Assembly: GCF_000186345.1 (NCBI RefSeq)
Contig: NC_014962.1
Span: forward strand, 4,554,450 to 4,618,449
Direction of reading: 5' to 3'
DNA: 64,000 bases
Source of the DNA: Isosphaera pallida ATCC 43644
Lineage (GTDB): Bacteria; Planctomycetota; Planctomycetia; Isosphaerales; Isosphaeraceae
This document shows positions 28,388 through 36,551 of this stretch, in pieces (the stretch's first letter is position 1; the number at the start of each line of letters is the position of its first letter). The notes beneath the pieces were generated by a model that was given only the letters and a program-made list of their open reading frames with translations, searched no databases and was not told where the DNA came from. The position numbers and the translations under genes were made by a program.

Positions 28388-29475
28388 TGCGGAACCGGTT
28401 GGTGAGGTTGGGAATAAGTCTCAGTTGGGGTCTCGCGGCCGGGTTGAGTTGGGGGGCTTCCGAAGGAGGGGTTGTCCCGCAATCCAAGGTGTCCGAGCTG
28501 GTTGGGGAGCCGAACCCAGCCCAGCCGGTTGGGGAGGTCGATCCGGCTCAGGAGGTTAACCGACTTTATCGCGAGTTGCGCCAGGTGGGTTTGGTGCTAG
28601 GCGGACGGCATCGGTTACCCCTACCACCACCCACCATGCCCGATGGTTTGGACGCCGCGTCGCAGCGGGCGATCCTGGAGGCGCTGCCTAACCGCAACCA
28701 GACGGTCGAACAGTTTGCCCGCAAGTCGGTGGTTTCGCCGTTTGCCATGAGGTTCCGCGACTATCCGGCGGTCGAGGGTTTGGATCCGATCCACGGCATC
28801 GACGTGTGGTTCGTAGCCCACGGCTCGCTGGAGGCATTGACCGATCCGGCGTTCTTCGCCCCTCCCCCTCATCGACAAGGAGGAGAAGAGGAGTTGGGCA
28901 GTGCTAAAGCGCGGGTCCTGTCGCCCAGCCAACTCAAGGCACGGGGAGTTGCCTCCAGCGATCTGGACACAGGGCGTGAACGGGTGGCGCTGGTGAACCT
29001 GCGGCTGTTTGACAAGGTCGAACTCAATGTGGCCGGTCAGTCGATCTGGACTCAAACGCCGGCGGGGGATCCAGCGGCCGCGCGTCCGACGACCCCTTCC
29101 TCGCTGACGGTCGCGGCTCGGATTGACCGCCGCTTCGATCACGATCCCCAATCCCCTAACCACTGGCGACCCATCCTCCGTCAAGGTGGGCGTGAGATCG
29201 TGGGTGATCCCAGGACCTACACCGACGCCGCCTGGTATTACAAAGTCACTCCTCTGGTCGAGCCCCCCGGCGCCCTGTTCATCGAAGCGCATCTGGTGTA
29301 CGTCGAGCCGAAGGACTGGTTCCAGGGGGCCAACCTGCTGCGTTCCAAGCTACCGATCGTGATTCAGTCGGAGATTCGGGCCTTCCGCAAGCGGCTGGAT
29401 CTGCACGACCAGGCCCGTCGCAACCCGACGACCGTTCCATCCGACACGACCGCTCGGGTTCGGGCCAACCGCTAA
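28387..29475 (+). CDS. Exported hypothetical protein
   Basis: 362 residues beginning MRNRLVRLGISLSWGLAAGL and continuing into SWGASE, a classical signal peptide, so it is periplasmic or surface-located. GGAGAGG lies about 8 bases upstream of the ATG. The mature protein has no membrane helix. I notice motifs such as FRDYPAVEGLDPIHGIDVWFV, VALVNLRLFDKVELNVAG and DAAWYYKVTPLVEPPGALF, but cannot place the family. It is divergent from the DUF1559 gene and followed by a strong hairpin. Confidence 0.7.
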   Translation: MRNRLVRLGISLSWGLAAGLSWGASEGGVVPQSKVSELVGEPNPAQPVGEVDPAQEVNRLYRELRQVGLVLGGRHRLPLPPPTMPDGLDAASQRAILEALPNRNQTVEQFARKSVVSPFAMRFRDYPAVEGLDPIHGIDVWFVAHGSLEALTDPAFFAPPPHRQGGEEELGSAKARVLSPSQLKARGVASSDLDTGRERVALVNLRLFDKVELNVAGQSIWTQTPAGDPAAARPTTPSSLTVAARIDRRFDHDPQSPNHWRPILRQGGREIVGDPRTYTDAAWYYKVTPLVEPPGALFIEAHLVYVEPKDWFQGANLLRSKLPIVIQSEIRAFRKRLDLHDQARRNPTTVPSDTTARVRANR

Positions 29476-29549
29476 ACCAATCGAGGCGATCGGATCGGGC
29501 AAGGCAGAGGTCATGCTGAATGTTAATGTTGATGTTAGCGAACCACCCA

Positions 29550-29594
29550 CCGCCCAAGCCAAGCCGCGCTCAGCATTCCGCGGCTTGCGGGCGG
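29550..29594. terminator. Two-part hairpin between convergent genes
   Basis: AAGCCGCG (29561-29568) pairs perfectly with CGCGGCTT (29579-29586) around a 10-nt loop. An outer CCGCCC/GGGCGG pair (29550-29555 and 29589-29594) extends the stem past a small internal loop. It lies between the stops of the plus-strand hypothetical gene and the minus-strand ExbD gene and could terminate both; no T-run follows. Confidence 0.45.
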
Positions 29595-29647
29595 CTCGGT
29601 TGGCGTGGTTGGACTTCAAGGCCCGCCCGCGAAGGAAAATCTGGTCG

Positions 29648-30613
29648 TCAATCCTCGTCGGAGAGGATCGGACGCGCCAGACTGATTCCCAGGCCGATCG
29701 CCTGGGCGGCGTCGAGCGCGAGAACGGCGTTTTTGTGGCGGGTGGCGGCATCGGCTGAGAGTAACATCGAGGTCATACCGGTGTCGTCCCGCGCAGCGCG
29801 GAGGGCCGCGACGAGAGCGTCGAAGCTGGCCTCAACGGGTTCCTGATTGACTCTGAGGCGGCCTTCGGTATCGATTTCGACCATGATGAAGCTGTTTTCG
29901 ATGTCGGTCAGCGCGACGATTTCCTGAGCGACGGCGTCTTCGGGGGGTTCGGGGGTGGGCGTGGGGATCGCCATCGCTTTGAAGACGATGGTGCTGGCGG
30001 TGACCAGGAAGAACAGCACGAGTTGGAGGGCCACGTCCACCATCGCCGCCAGGTCGAGTTCCTCGACGGTGGTGGGGCGGGGGCGGGCGAGGGACAGGTC
30101 GGTGTCGGCGGCGTCTTCGTCGCCCCACTCCTCCTCCTCGGGTTCGGGGATTATGTTGGAGTCGGCCTTGGTCCGATCCGCGGTGATTGAAGCGGCGGGG
30201 GTTTGCCGGCTTGGGGCGGGGTTGGCGTTGGCGGCAGTGGCCGCGACGGCGGCTCCAGCCTGAGCGACGGCGGCTCCAGCCTGAGCGATCGCCTCGGCGG
30301 GACGGGAAGTGGGGGGCGTGGGTGGGGTGGGGGAGCTGACGGCCTGAGGAGCCGCAGTATTGGGGTTGGATGGCTTGATGGAACCCTGGAATCGCGGGTG
30401 ATCGGCCAACCGCGTGAAGATGGCGTCGGGAGGCGAACCGGCGGGACGAACTCCATCGGCTCCAGTCAGCTTGCCCAGCCCAAGGGCGAGGTGGATCGCT
30501 TTGGCCGGGACATTGGTTCGGATCTCCTTGCGGCGAATTAGGAACACGTCCCAAAGCGACTCATCGGTTGGGGGAACCGACGGGGACGGCGTTGAGGAGG
30601 CGGGAGGGGACAT
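29648..30613 (-). CDS. ExbD/TolR-family protein with long N-terminal extension
   Basis: About 321 residues. The C-terminal 140 residues are ExbD-like: LDLAAMVDVALQLVLFFLV is the single membrane helix with the conserved Asp, followed by a periplasmic domain ending ARPILSDED. ExbD proteins are usually about 140 residues, so the first 170 residues are extra. They include a small folded-looking segment (WDVFLIRRKEIRTNVPAK) and an Ala/Pro-rich linker with a tandem AQAGAAV repeat. AGGAGG lies 12 bases upstream of ATG 30613. Third gene of an ExbB-ExbD-ExbD operon (28-bp gap). Confidence 0.82.
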   Translation of the reverse strand: MSPPASSTPSPSVPPTDESLWDVFLIRRKEIRTNVPAKAIHLALGLGKLTGADGVRPAGSPPDAIFTRLADHPRFQGSIKPSNPNTAAPQAVSSPTPPTPPTSRPAEAIAQAGAAVAQAGAAVAATAANANPAPSRQTPAASITADRTKADSNIIPEPEEEEWGDEDAADTDLSLARPRPTTVEELDLAAMVDVALQLVLFFLVTASTIVFKAMAIPTPTPEPPEDAVAQEIVALTDIENSFIMVEIDTEGRLRVNQEPVEASFDALVAALRAARDDTGMTSMLLSADAATRHKNAVLALDAAQAIGLGISLARPILSDED

Positions 30614-30641
30614 TGTGACGGACGACCTCCTAATCGGGTTC

Positions 30642-31103
30642 TCAGCGGGACGAACCTTTGGGTTCTTGAACTCCGATATGAACCGAGACCCCTTCGACCT
30701 CGGCAACCTGACTGGCCACCCGCATGACTTCGCCGTAGGACGCTTCGCCGTCCCCTTGGATGACGACGCGGGAGCGTTGCTCGCGTTTGGCTTGCTCGAC
30801 GGCCTTCTTGATGCCCTCGGCCGAGACTTCGGGACGGGGCTGGCCATTCTCGTCGAAGAGGCCGTCGCCCAGAACCACTCGGGCTTCCGCACCGGGGCGG
30901 GGTGGGGCAACGGTGATGACTACGACCTGGTTTTGGTCCAGCACTCCCCCGTGACGCGCGGGGGGAACATTGACCTTTTCGCCGCCGGTGGCCTGCATGG
31001 AAAAGAGCATGAAGGTCATCAGTTGAAAGACCACATCCACCATCGGAGTCATGTCGATATGGGTGTCGTCAGCGGTGAGGGCTTCGCCGCGTTTCAACAT
31101 CAT
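30642..31103 (-). CDS. ExbD/TolR-family biopolymer transport protein
   Basis: 153 residues, the normal ExbD length. The N-terminal helix region IDMTPMVDVVFQLMTFMLF contains the conserved Asp that carries protons in ExbD/TolR/MotB. The periplasmic domain includes VVIQGDGEASYGEVMRVASQVAEV. It works with the ExbB-type protein upstream (163-bp gap) to convert proton flow into force on a periplasmic or outer-membrane partner. Two adjacent ATGs are possible starts (31103 and 31100). Confidence 0.9.
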   Translation of the reverse strand: MMLKRGEALTADDTHIDMTPMVDVVFQLMTFMLFSMQATGGEKVNVPPARHGGVLDQNQVVVITVAPPRPGAEARVVLGDGLFDENGQPRPEVSAEGIKKAVEQAKREQRSRVVIQGDGEASYGEVMRVASQVAEVEGVSVHIGVQEPKGSSR

Positions 31104-31266
31104 GGCGGGAGGTCTCCCAAACGGGTCGAGTCGAAGACGATGAGGATAGGAGCGGGGAACCGGGCTGGGGGCTGGGCCGGGTTTGGAAAGGAAGGGGCCT
31201 GTTGCGGGGACGAACCGCGAGAGGGGGCCAAAGTCGGACGGGACCGGACCCCCTGCGCCTCTTTAT

Positions 31267-31962
31267 TTAGTCGAGCAGATGGCCGCCGGTGGCGGCGGCC
31301 TTGCCCCTAAAGAGCCGGGGATCGAGACGTTCGAGGCGTTCCACGAACTCCTGAAGCTGACGCTCGGTGCGGTCGCGTAGGTGCCTGAGCTTGGCGTGGT
31401 AGTGGTTGGCCACCACCATCATCGGCGTGGCGATCAGCAACCCCGAGCCGGTGGCCCAAAGCGCCAGCGAGATGTCGCCGGAGAGGGTCTTGGGATCGAC
31501 CTCCGCGCCGCTAATTCGGGCGAAGGCGGCGATCATCGAGGCGACCGTTCCCAGAAGGCCCAGCAGCGGACCCATCCGCACGATGGTGCCGATCGAGGCC
31601 AGCCGCATTTCCAGAACGCTGATGATTTCGGTATGGAACTCCATCACCATCAGCGACTTGATTTTGGCCAGCCCTTTGGCGCGGTTGGCCAAGGCTACGG
31701 CGATAAGTTGGCCCAACGCGGTGTTCCAGTACTTGGGGGTCTGACAAACTTTGATGGCCTGATCGATCGTCTTGCCACCGCCGGCGGCGGCTTCAACCTG
31801 GTTGAGCAGCTCGAAGGCGGCTCGATCCGACAGCAACCGCTTGTTGATCCCGCGATGGATCAACACCCAGTTGTAGATCCCCCATGCCCCAAGCATGGCC
31901 AGAGCGCCGTAGATGCCGTAACCAAACCAGTCGATGATTTTCGAGAGGGTATCGATATCCAT
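31267..31962 (-). CDS. ExbB/TolQ/MotA-family proton channel protein
   Basis: 231 residues from MDIDTLSKIIDWFGYGIYGA. There are three membrane segments: one near the N-terminus and two later ones in the conserved block IGTIVRMGPLLGLLGTVASM and SGDISLALWATGSGLLIATP. The second block has the Thr-rich pore helix typical of MotA/TolQ/ExbB. With the two ExbD proteins it should form a proton-driven motor unit. An in-frame extension to 32304 is low-complexity and rejected. Confidence 0.9.
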   Translation of the reverse strand: MDIDTLSKIIDWFGYGIYGALAMLGAWGIYNWVLIHRGINKRLLSDRAAFELLNQVEAAAGGGKTIDQAIKVCQTPKYWNTALGQLIAVALANRAKGLAKIKSLMVMEFHTEIISVLEMRLASIGTIVRMGPLLGLLGTVASMIAAFARISGAEVDPKTLSGDISLALWATGSGLLIATPMMVVANHYHAKLRHLRDRTERQLQEFVERLERLDPRLFRGKAAATGGHLLD

Positions 31963-32615
31963 GACGAAGGCGATCCCGAAGAAAACAGGGGGCGATTTGG
32001 GAAGGGACGAGGCGACCCGGCCACTGGGATCAACTCGGCTCGTCACGCCAGCTTTTTGGTTGACGATGAATCTCGGCTTGGACACAAGACGGGCGGGTCC
32101 CCTCTGTTCCGCGGTCGGATCGAGAGGGGAAGGCAAGGGCGTGGCGACCCGGCGGCGCGATCCGGGATGGAGAGAAGCGAGTAACCTACCGCTTCCCATC
32201 AAGCCGTTCCCAAGCCGGTTGGGGCGACGCGATTCGGCGCAGAAGGGGACGCGGGTGGGAACGGAGTCAGGCCGAACGGTTCCAAACCAGTCGAGCCGAG
32301 CCAAGACATAACGAATGGGATCATGCTACCACAACGACCCAAGGTGGGGAATGGTCCGCCGGTCCCACCACCATGTTCAACCCGCGGCGTGGCGATCGGT
32401 TGGAGCGGGAACGACCGGGACCCCCAAAGGTTTGGACGGCGATGACTTGCCGAAACGCTGAGGAGAAGCGACAATCGCGTTGGTAAGGCCGTCTCGGTGA
32501 AACAGGCGGCAAGCGCTGGGACGCGCGCGACGTTGGGAAGACGACCTTGACCTGACGCGAACGGGCGACCCAAGCCGGTCAGCCTGGTTGAGCTACTCAG
32601 CGGGGACCGGATGTG
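31963..32615. other. Divergent intergenic region
   Basis: About 650 bp between the ExbB gene and the receiver/ATPase gene. It should contain both promoters, but I find no convincing -35/-10 pair. Short reading frames here are low-complexity with no family resemblance. Confidence 0.5.
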
Positions 32616-33464
32616 ATGGCGATGGTGCGACGGGCGGTCCTGGTCGTCGGAAACGCTGCAATGGCGGAGTCCCTCGCCAGGATGTTGAGCGAGGCCGGTT
32701 TCGAGCCATTTGTAGCGCAACCGCAAACCGATCCCGTAGACTTGGTCCACGCTCACCACCCTCACGTGGTTTTGTTGGATCGGGAGTGGAAAGCGGGCGA
32801 CCGGGACGCGCTAGAGTTGTGCCGCACCCTCAAATATCAACGCGAGACCAATCTGGTGCCGGTGATCTTGATCACCAACGGCGACTCCTCCGACGATCGC
32901 CTAGATGGAGTGCGGGTGGGGGCCGACGCTTATTTGGCTCGTCCGGTTCGTCCCGAGGATCTGACCCGCGCCCTCGATCAGGCCACGGCCTGGCGTCGGG
33001 AACACGAGCGTCATGGTCTGGCCGGGGAGATTCGGTTTCGCATTCGCAGCGAGTTTGAATATCTTCGCCAACTCAACGACATGTTGGCGGATCTGTTTGC
33101 CCACACCCGTTTGACCGACAAGCAGATCAAAGAGTTGCGTCAGGCAGTTCACGAGATGGGCGGCAACGCGATCGAGTGGGGGCATCGTCGCAATGCCGAC
33201 TTGCCGTTGGCGGTCACTTATCGAATCTATCCCGACAAGGTGACCTTGATCGTCCGTGACCAGGGTCCCGGGTTCGACCGCAACAACCTACCGCACGCCG
33301 CTAGCGAGGACGATCCGGTAGCCCACATGGAATATCGCATGGCCCACAACATGCGCGACGGTGGCTTCGGCATTATGATGGCCCGCGGCTTGGTGGACGA
33401 GTTCGCCTACAACGAGGAAGGCAATGAGGTCACCCTGGTCAAGCGGTTTCCCCCCGCCGAGTGA
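32616..33464 (+). CDS. Receiver-like domain fused to anti-sigma-type HATPase
   Basis: 282 residues. Residues about 1-125 fold like a response-regulator receiver: VVLLDREW keeps the phospho-acceptor Asp, but the N-terminal acidic pair is absent (AVLVVGNAAM) and the conserved Lys is Arg (AYLARPVRP). Residues about 150-280 are an RsbW/SpoIIAB-type ATPase: N box VHEMGGNAIEWGH, G1 RDQGPGFD, G2 GGFGIMMARGLVDE. Such kinases control anti-sigma/anti-anti-sigma switches or partner with PP2C phosphatases. GGGGA lies 9 bases before ATG 32616. No sigma factor or STAS gene adjoins it. Confidence 0.85.
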   Translation: MAMVRRAVLVVGNAAMAESLARMLSEAGFEPFVAQPQTDPVDLVHAHHPHVVLLDREWKAGDRDALELCRTLKYQRETNLVPVILITNGDSSDDRLDGVRVGADAYLARPVRPEDLTRALDQATAWRREHERHGLAGEIRFRIRSEFEYLRQLNDMLADLFAHTRLTDKQIKELRQAVHEMGGNAIEWGHRRNADLPLAVTYRIYPDKVTLIVRDQGPGFDRNNLPHAASEDDPVAHMEYRMAHNMRDGGFGIMMARGLVDEFAYNEEGNEVTLVKRFPPAE

Positions 33465-33490
33465 CCCGATCCGGTTTGATTCGGTTCGGG
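33465..33490 (+). terminator. Hairpin immediately after the receiver/ATPase gene
   Basis: CCCGATCCG (33465-33473) pairs with CGGTTCGGG (33482-33490) at 8 of 9 positions around an 8-nt loop, starting one base after the TGA. There is no T-run. The rest of the 298-bp gap up to purE is GC-rich with short inverted repeats around 33655-33730 and no supported gene. Confidence 0.4.
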
Positions 33491-33762
33491 CGGGCGAGGG
33501 ACACGCTAGGTTGAGCATGTCGCGCCATTGAGCGCTAGGGGAGCAGGAGCGAAAGGCCGCCGGTCGCTTGGCGTCCCCTTGATCCTTGAAGGACCATGTT
33601 CGATCATCGCCATGCCAGGTCCGCGCGGCCAAGACCAAGTGGTTGAACCTGAGAACCGCGCTGCGCGGCGTTTCGTCGTCAGGTCGCGTCGGCCGCAGGC
33701 CGTCTGGTTCGCGGAGCCGGCGGAGTCGCGCCGGGGAGGAGTTAGGATAGGAGTTCGCCACA

Positions 33763-34272
33763 ATGTCCAAGCCCAGCCCCAGCCCGATTCGAGTGGGCGT
33801 GGTGATGGGAAGCCGTTCCGACTGGGAGATCTTGCGGCACGCCGCCGAGACGCTCAGCGAACTGGCGATCCCCCACGAAACCAAGGTCGTCTCCGCCCAT
33901 CGCACTCCCCATCGCCTCTACGAATACGCCCAGAATGCGGAATCCCGCGGCTTGGAGGTACTCATCGCCGGCGCGGGGGGAGCGGCCCATCTGCCGGGGA
34001 TGCTCGCCTCGCTGACCTTGCTGCCGGTGTTAGGCGTGCCGGTGCCTAGCCGGGCGTTGCACGGGGTCGATTCGCTGCTGTCGATCGTCCAAATGCCGCG
34101 GGGCGTGCCGGTAGGCACCCTCGCCATCGGCGAGGCTGGGGCGGTCAACGCTGCGTTATTGGCCGCCTCCATCCTGGCGCGTCACGACCCGGCCCTACGG
34201 CACCGCCTCTTTGAGTATCGACGCGCTCAAACCGAAGCGGTCCCCGACTCCCCCTTCGAGGCTCCCCTGTGA
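33763..34272 (+). CDS. purE: N5-carboxyaminoimidazole ribonucleotide mutase
   Basis: 169 residues, normal class I PurE length. It converts N5-CAIR to CAIR in purine synthesis. Motifs are [24 protein letters not shown] (substrate and catalytic His), [13 protein letters not shown], and [20 protein letters not shown] ending with NAALLAA. TAGGAG lies about 9 bases upstream of the ATG. Its TGA overlaps the GTG of purK (GTGA), the usual coupled purEK arrangement. Confidence 0.96.
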   Translation: MSKPSPSPIRVGVVMGSRSDWEILRHAAETLSELAIPHETKVVSAHRTPHRLYEYAQNAESRGLEVLIAGAGGAAHLPGMLASLTLLPVLGVPVPSRALHGVDSLLSIVQMPRGVPVGTLAIGEAGAVNAALLAASILARHDPALRHRLFEYRRAQTEAVPDSPFEAPL

Positions 34273-35717
34273 CCACGCCCAACCGATCCTCCTTCGACCC
34301 GCGCTCCGATCCGTCGGACCCGTCGCCCGAACCCTCGTTCGAGACCCTCTCGTATGACGATTCGGTAACGATTCCCGCCGTTCGTCTTGGCGAAGAGGAA
34401 AGCCCCGCCGCCCTCCCATCGATCGAACCAGAGGCGGGTGGCTCGTCGATGGTATTGAGAGCGATCCGGGCCAATCGACTCGGGTCGCCCGGTCAGATGC
34501 CGATTCGCCCGACGATCCCGCCGCTGGGCCAGGACGCCTCCGGCAAGACACTCGATACCCCAGCGTTCCGTCTGGCCCCTCCCGGCCCGATCGGAGTCAT
34601 CGGCGGCGGTCAACTTGGACGCATGTTCATCCAGGCAGCCCGACGTTTGGGTTACGATGTGGCAGTGCTGGCCGACCATCCCGACGACCCGGCCGCCCGG
34701 ATCAGCCGCCAGGTGGTCCTAGGGCCCAGTGGAGACCTCAACACCCTCAAGGTCTTTCAAGCTCACGCCGCGGCTGTCACCGTCGAGTTCGAGAATGTCT
34801 CGGCCCCTGGTCTGCGCTGGCTGGAAGGTCAAAAGCGGGTGGTTCGACCTAGCTCCCATTCCGTGTGGATCTGTCAAGATCGCTTACGCGAGAAAGGGTT
34901 CCTCGAGAGTCAGGGAGTTCCCACGGCCCCCTGGCGTCCCATTGTGGACGCCGAGGACCTCGATCGGGCGATTCGGCCGTTCGAGCAAGGCGGCGCGCCG
35001 TTTCCAGCAATCCTCAAGACCGCCACCTCCGGCTACGACGGCAAGGGCCAGCGACGGGTCGAGACACCTGACCAGCTGGAGGAGGCTTGGCGGAGCCTGC
35101 GGCGGTCCCCCTGCGTGTTGGAGGGGTTCGTTCCCTTCGCCGCCGAGGTCTCAGTGGTCGCCGCGCGGGGACGCGACGGCCAGGCGGTGACCTTTCCGCC
35201 GTTCCTCAATCATCACGTCCGTCACATCCTCGACACCACCACCGCCCCCGCCCCGCTCGGACCGATCCTCACCGCCGAGGCCCGCGACCTGGCGCTCAAA
35301 ACCATCCACGCCCTTGAGCATGTCGGGGTGCTGTGCGTCGAGTTCTTCCTGACCACCGACGGCCAGTTGTTGGTCAACGAATTGGCTCCTCGGCCCCACA
35401 ACTCCGGCCACCTGACCATCGAGGCGGCGGTCTGCGACCAGTTTGAACAACAAGTCCGTGCCCTAGTGGGTCTGCCCCTGGGCTGCGCCGATTTGGTCAG
35501 CCCGGCGGCGATGGTCAACCTCATGGGAGAACTCTGGAGCCAGGGCGAACCCAACTGGACCGCCGCCCTCCAAGCCGAACCCGCCGCCCGTCTTCACCTT
35601 TACGGCAAGTTCCGGCCCGCCCCCGGCCGCAAGATGGGCCATCTCACCGTGCTGGATCCCGACCCCCAACGCGCCCTGGACCGCGCCCTGGCCGCCCGTC
35701 GCGCCTTGGCCTCGTGA
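34269..35717 (+). CDS. purK: N5-carboxyaminoimidazole ribonucleotide synthase with N-terminal extension
   Basis: 482 residues. The PurK core starts near residue 107 with [19 protein letters not shown] and continues through the ATP-grasp domain: [43 protein letters not shown]. It carboxylates AIR with ATP and bicarbonate, feeding PurE. PurK is usually about 360-390 residues; the first 105 here are Ser/Pro/Asp-rich and not part of the family. The GTG overlapping the purE stop sets the long form. An internal start near residue 61 or 77 (ATG) is possible but would lose the coupling. Confidence 0.93.
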   Translation: MTTPNRSSFDPRSDPSDPSPEPSFETLSYDDSVTIPAVRLGEEESPAALPSIEPEAGGSSMVLRAIRANRLGSPGQMPIRPTIPPLGQDASGKTLDTPAFRLAPPGPIGVIGGGQLGRMFIQAARRLGYDVAVLADHPDDPAARISRQVVLGPSGDLNTLKVFQAHAAAVTVEFENVSAPGLRWLEGQKRVVRPSSHSVWICQDRLREKGFLESQGVPTAPWRPIVDAEDLDRAIRPFEQGGAPFPAILKTATSGYDGKGQRRVETPDQLEEAWRSLRRSPCVLEGFVPFAAEVSVVAARGRDGQAVTFPPFLNHHVRHILDTTTAPAPLGPILTAEARDLALKTIHALEHVGVLCVEFFLTTDGQLLVNELAPRPHNSGHLTIEAAVCDQFEQQVRALVGLPLGCADLVSPAAMVNLMGELWSQGEPNWTAALQAEPAARLHLYGKFRPAPGRKMGHLTVLDPDPQRALDRALAARRALAS

Positions 35718-35771
35718 CTCCTCATTGAATCCTCAGCCCCGCTCTTGCGAAACCAAAGCCCACAGCCTACC

Positions 35772-36362
35772 ATGACTCGCCGTCGCCACGCCGAATTCCG
35801 TCGAACGGGATTGGGCGGGCCACCAAAGCGCGAGGAGGTCGGTGCGTTGCGCAAGCCCCAAGCGGTGACCGATCGGGAGTTGGAAATCCTCAAGATCCTC
35901 TGGGCCAAGGGACGGGCCAACGTCCGCGAGGTCCAGGAAGAACTGGGTCGCAACGTCGGACCGGTGGCCTATTCCACCGTGCAGACCTTGCTCAACATCA
36001 TGGAGGAGAAAAAGGGGCTGGTGCGTCATGTGGTGGAAGGACGCACGTTTGTTTATATTCCGAAAAAAACTCCCGAAGGCACCTTGCGGGAGATGACCAA
36101 GCGGTTCATCGACCGGGTGTTCGATGGAGCATTGGACCGAGTGATGGTGGCGCTGCTTGACGCCCGCGCGCCTAGCCCCGAGGAATTGGCGCGGTTGCGT
36201 GCGGTGCTGGACCGCGCCGCGACCTCGACGCAAACGCCGTCGGGAGCCCACGGGGAGGCGGCAGGAGAAACAGGCGGGTTGGCCTCCCGTCCGTCCAGAG
36301 AGGTCACGCGGTCGGGGTCGGACCCCTCGTCCTCCTCCAATCCGCGGGCATGTGGCGACTGA
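35772..36362 (+). CDS. BlaI/MecI/CopY-family transcriptional repressor
   Basis: 196 residues from MTRRRHAEFRRTGLGG. The winged helix-turn-helix core is VTDRELEILKILWAKGRANV, then VREVQEEL and YSTVQTLLNIMEEKKGLVRH, followed by the wing GRTFVYIPKKTPEG and a dimerisation helix. Typical BlaI is about 125 residues; here there is a 30-residue basic N-terminal extension and a 60-residue low-complexity tail. In known systems the partner M56 protease triggers cleavage of the repressor. The M56 gene follows after 189 bp on the same strand. No BlaI-type operator is recognisable upstream. Confidence 0.9.
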   Translation: MTRRRHAEFRRTGLGGPPKREEVGALRKPQAVTDRELEILKILWAKGRANVREVQEELGRNVGPVAYSTVQTLLNIMEEKKGLVRHVVEGRTFVYIPKKTPEGTLREMTKRFIDRVFDGALDRVMVALLDARAPSPEELARLRAVLDRAATSTQTPSGAHGEAAGETGGLASRPSREVTRSGSDPSSSSNPRACGD

Positions 36363-36551
36363 ACGAACACAGCGAGCGCGGAGTCCCTGGGTGGAACGAG
36401 GTTGTCCCTCGCGTGGTTGGTTTTTGGCGGGATTGCGTGTCGCGTCGCCTCAACACACCCTCTAACAAGCCAAGTCAGGATACAGGGGCCGCCCTCCCCA
36501 ACATCGACGTGACGTTGAATGGGTTCGACATGCGAAGGGGACCACCCGGCC

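Noticed and set aside
31963-32304. 114-codon N-terminal extension of the ExbB-type protein
   Set aside because: The ExbB/MotA family begins at about the chosen ATG; the extension is Arg/Pro-rich without a membrane or signal segment.
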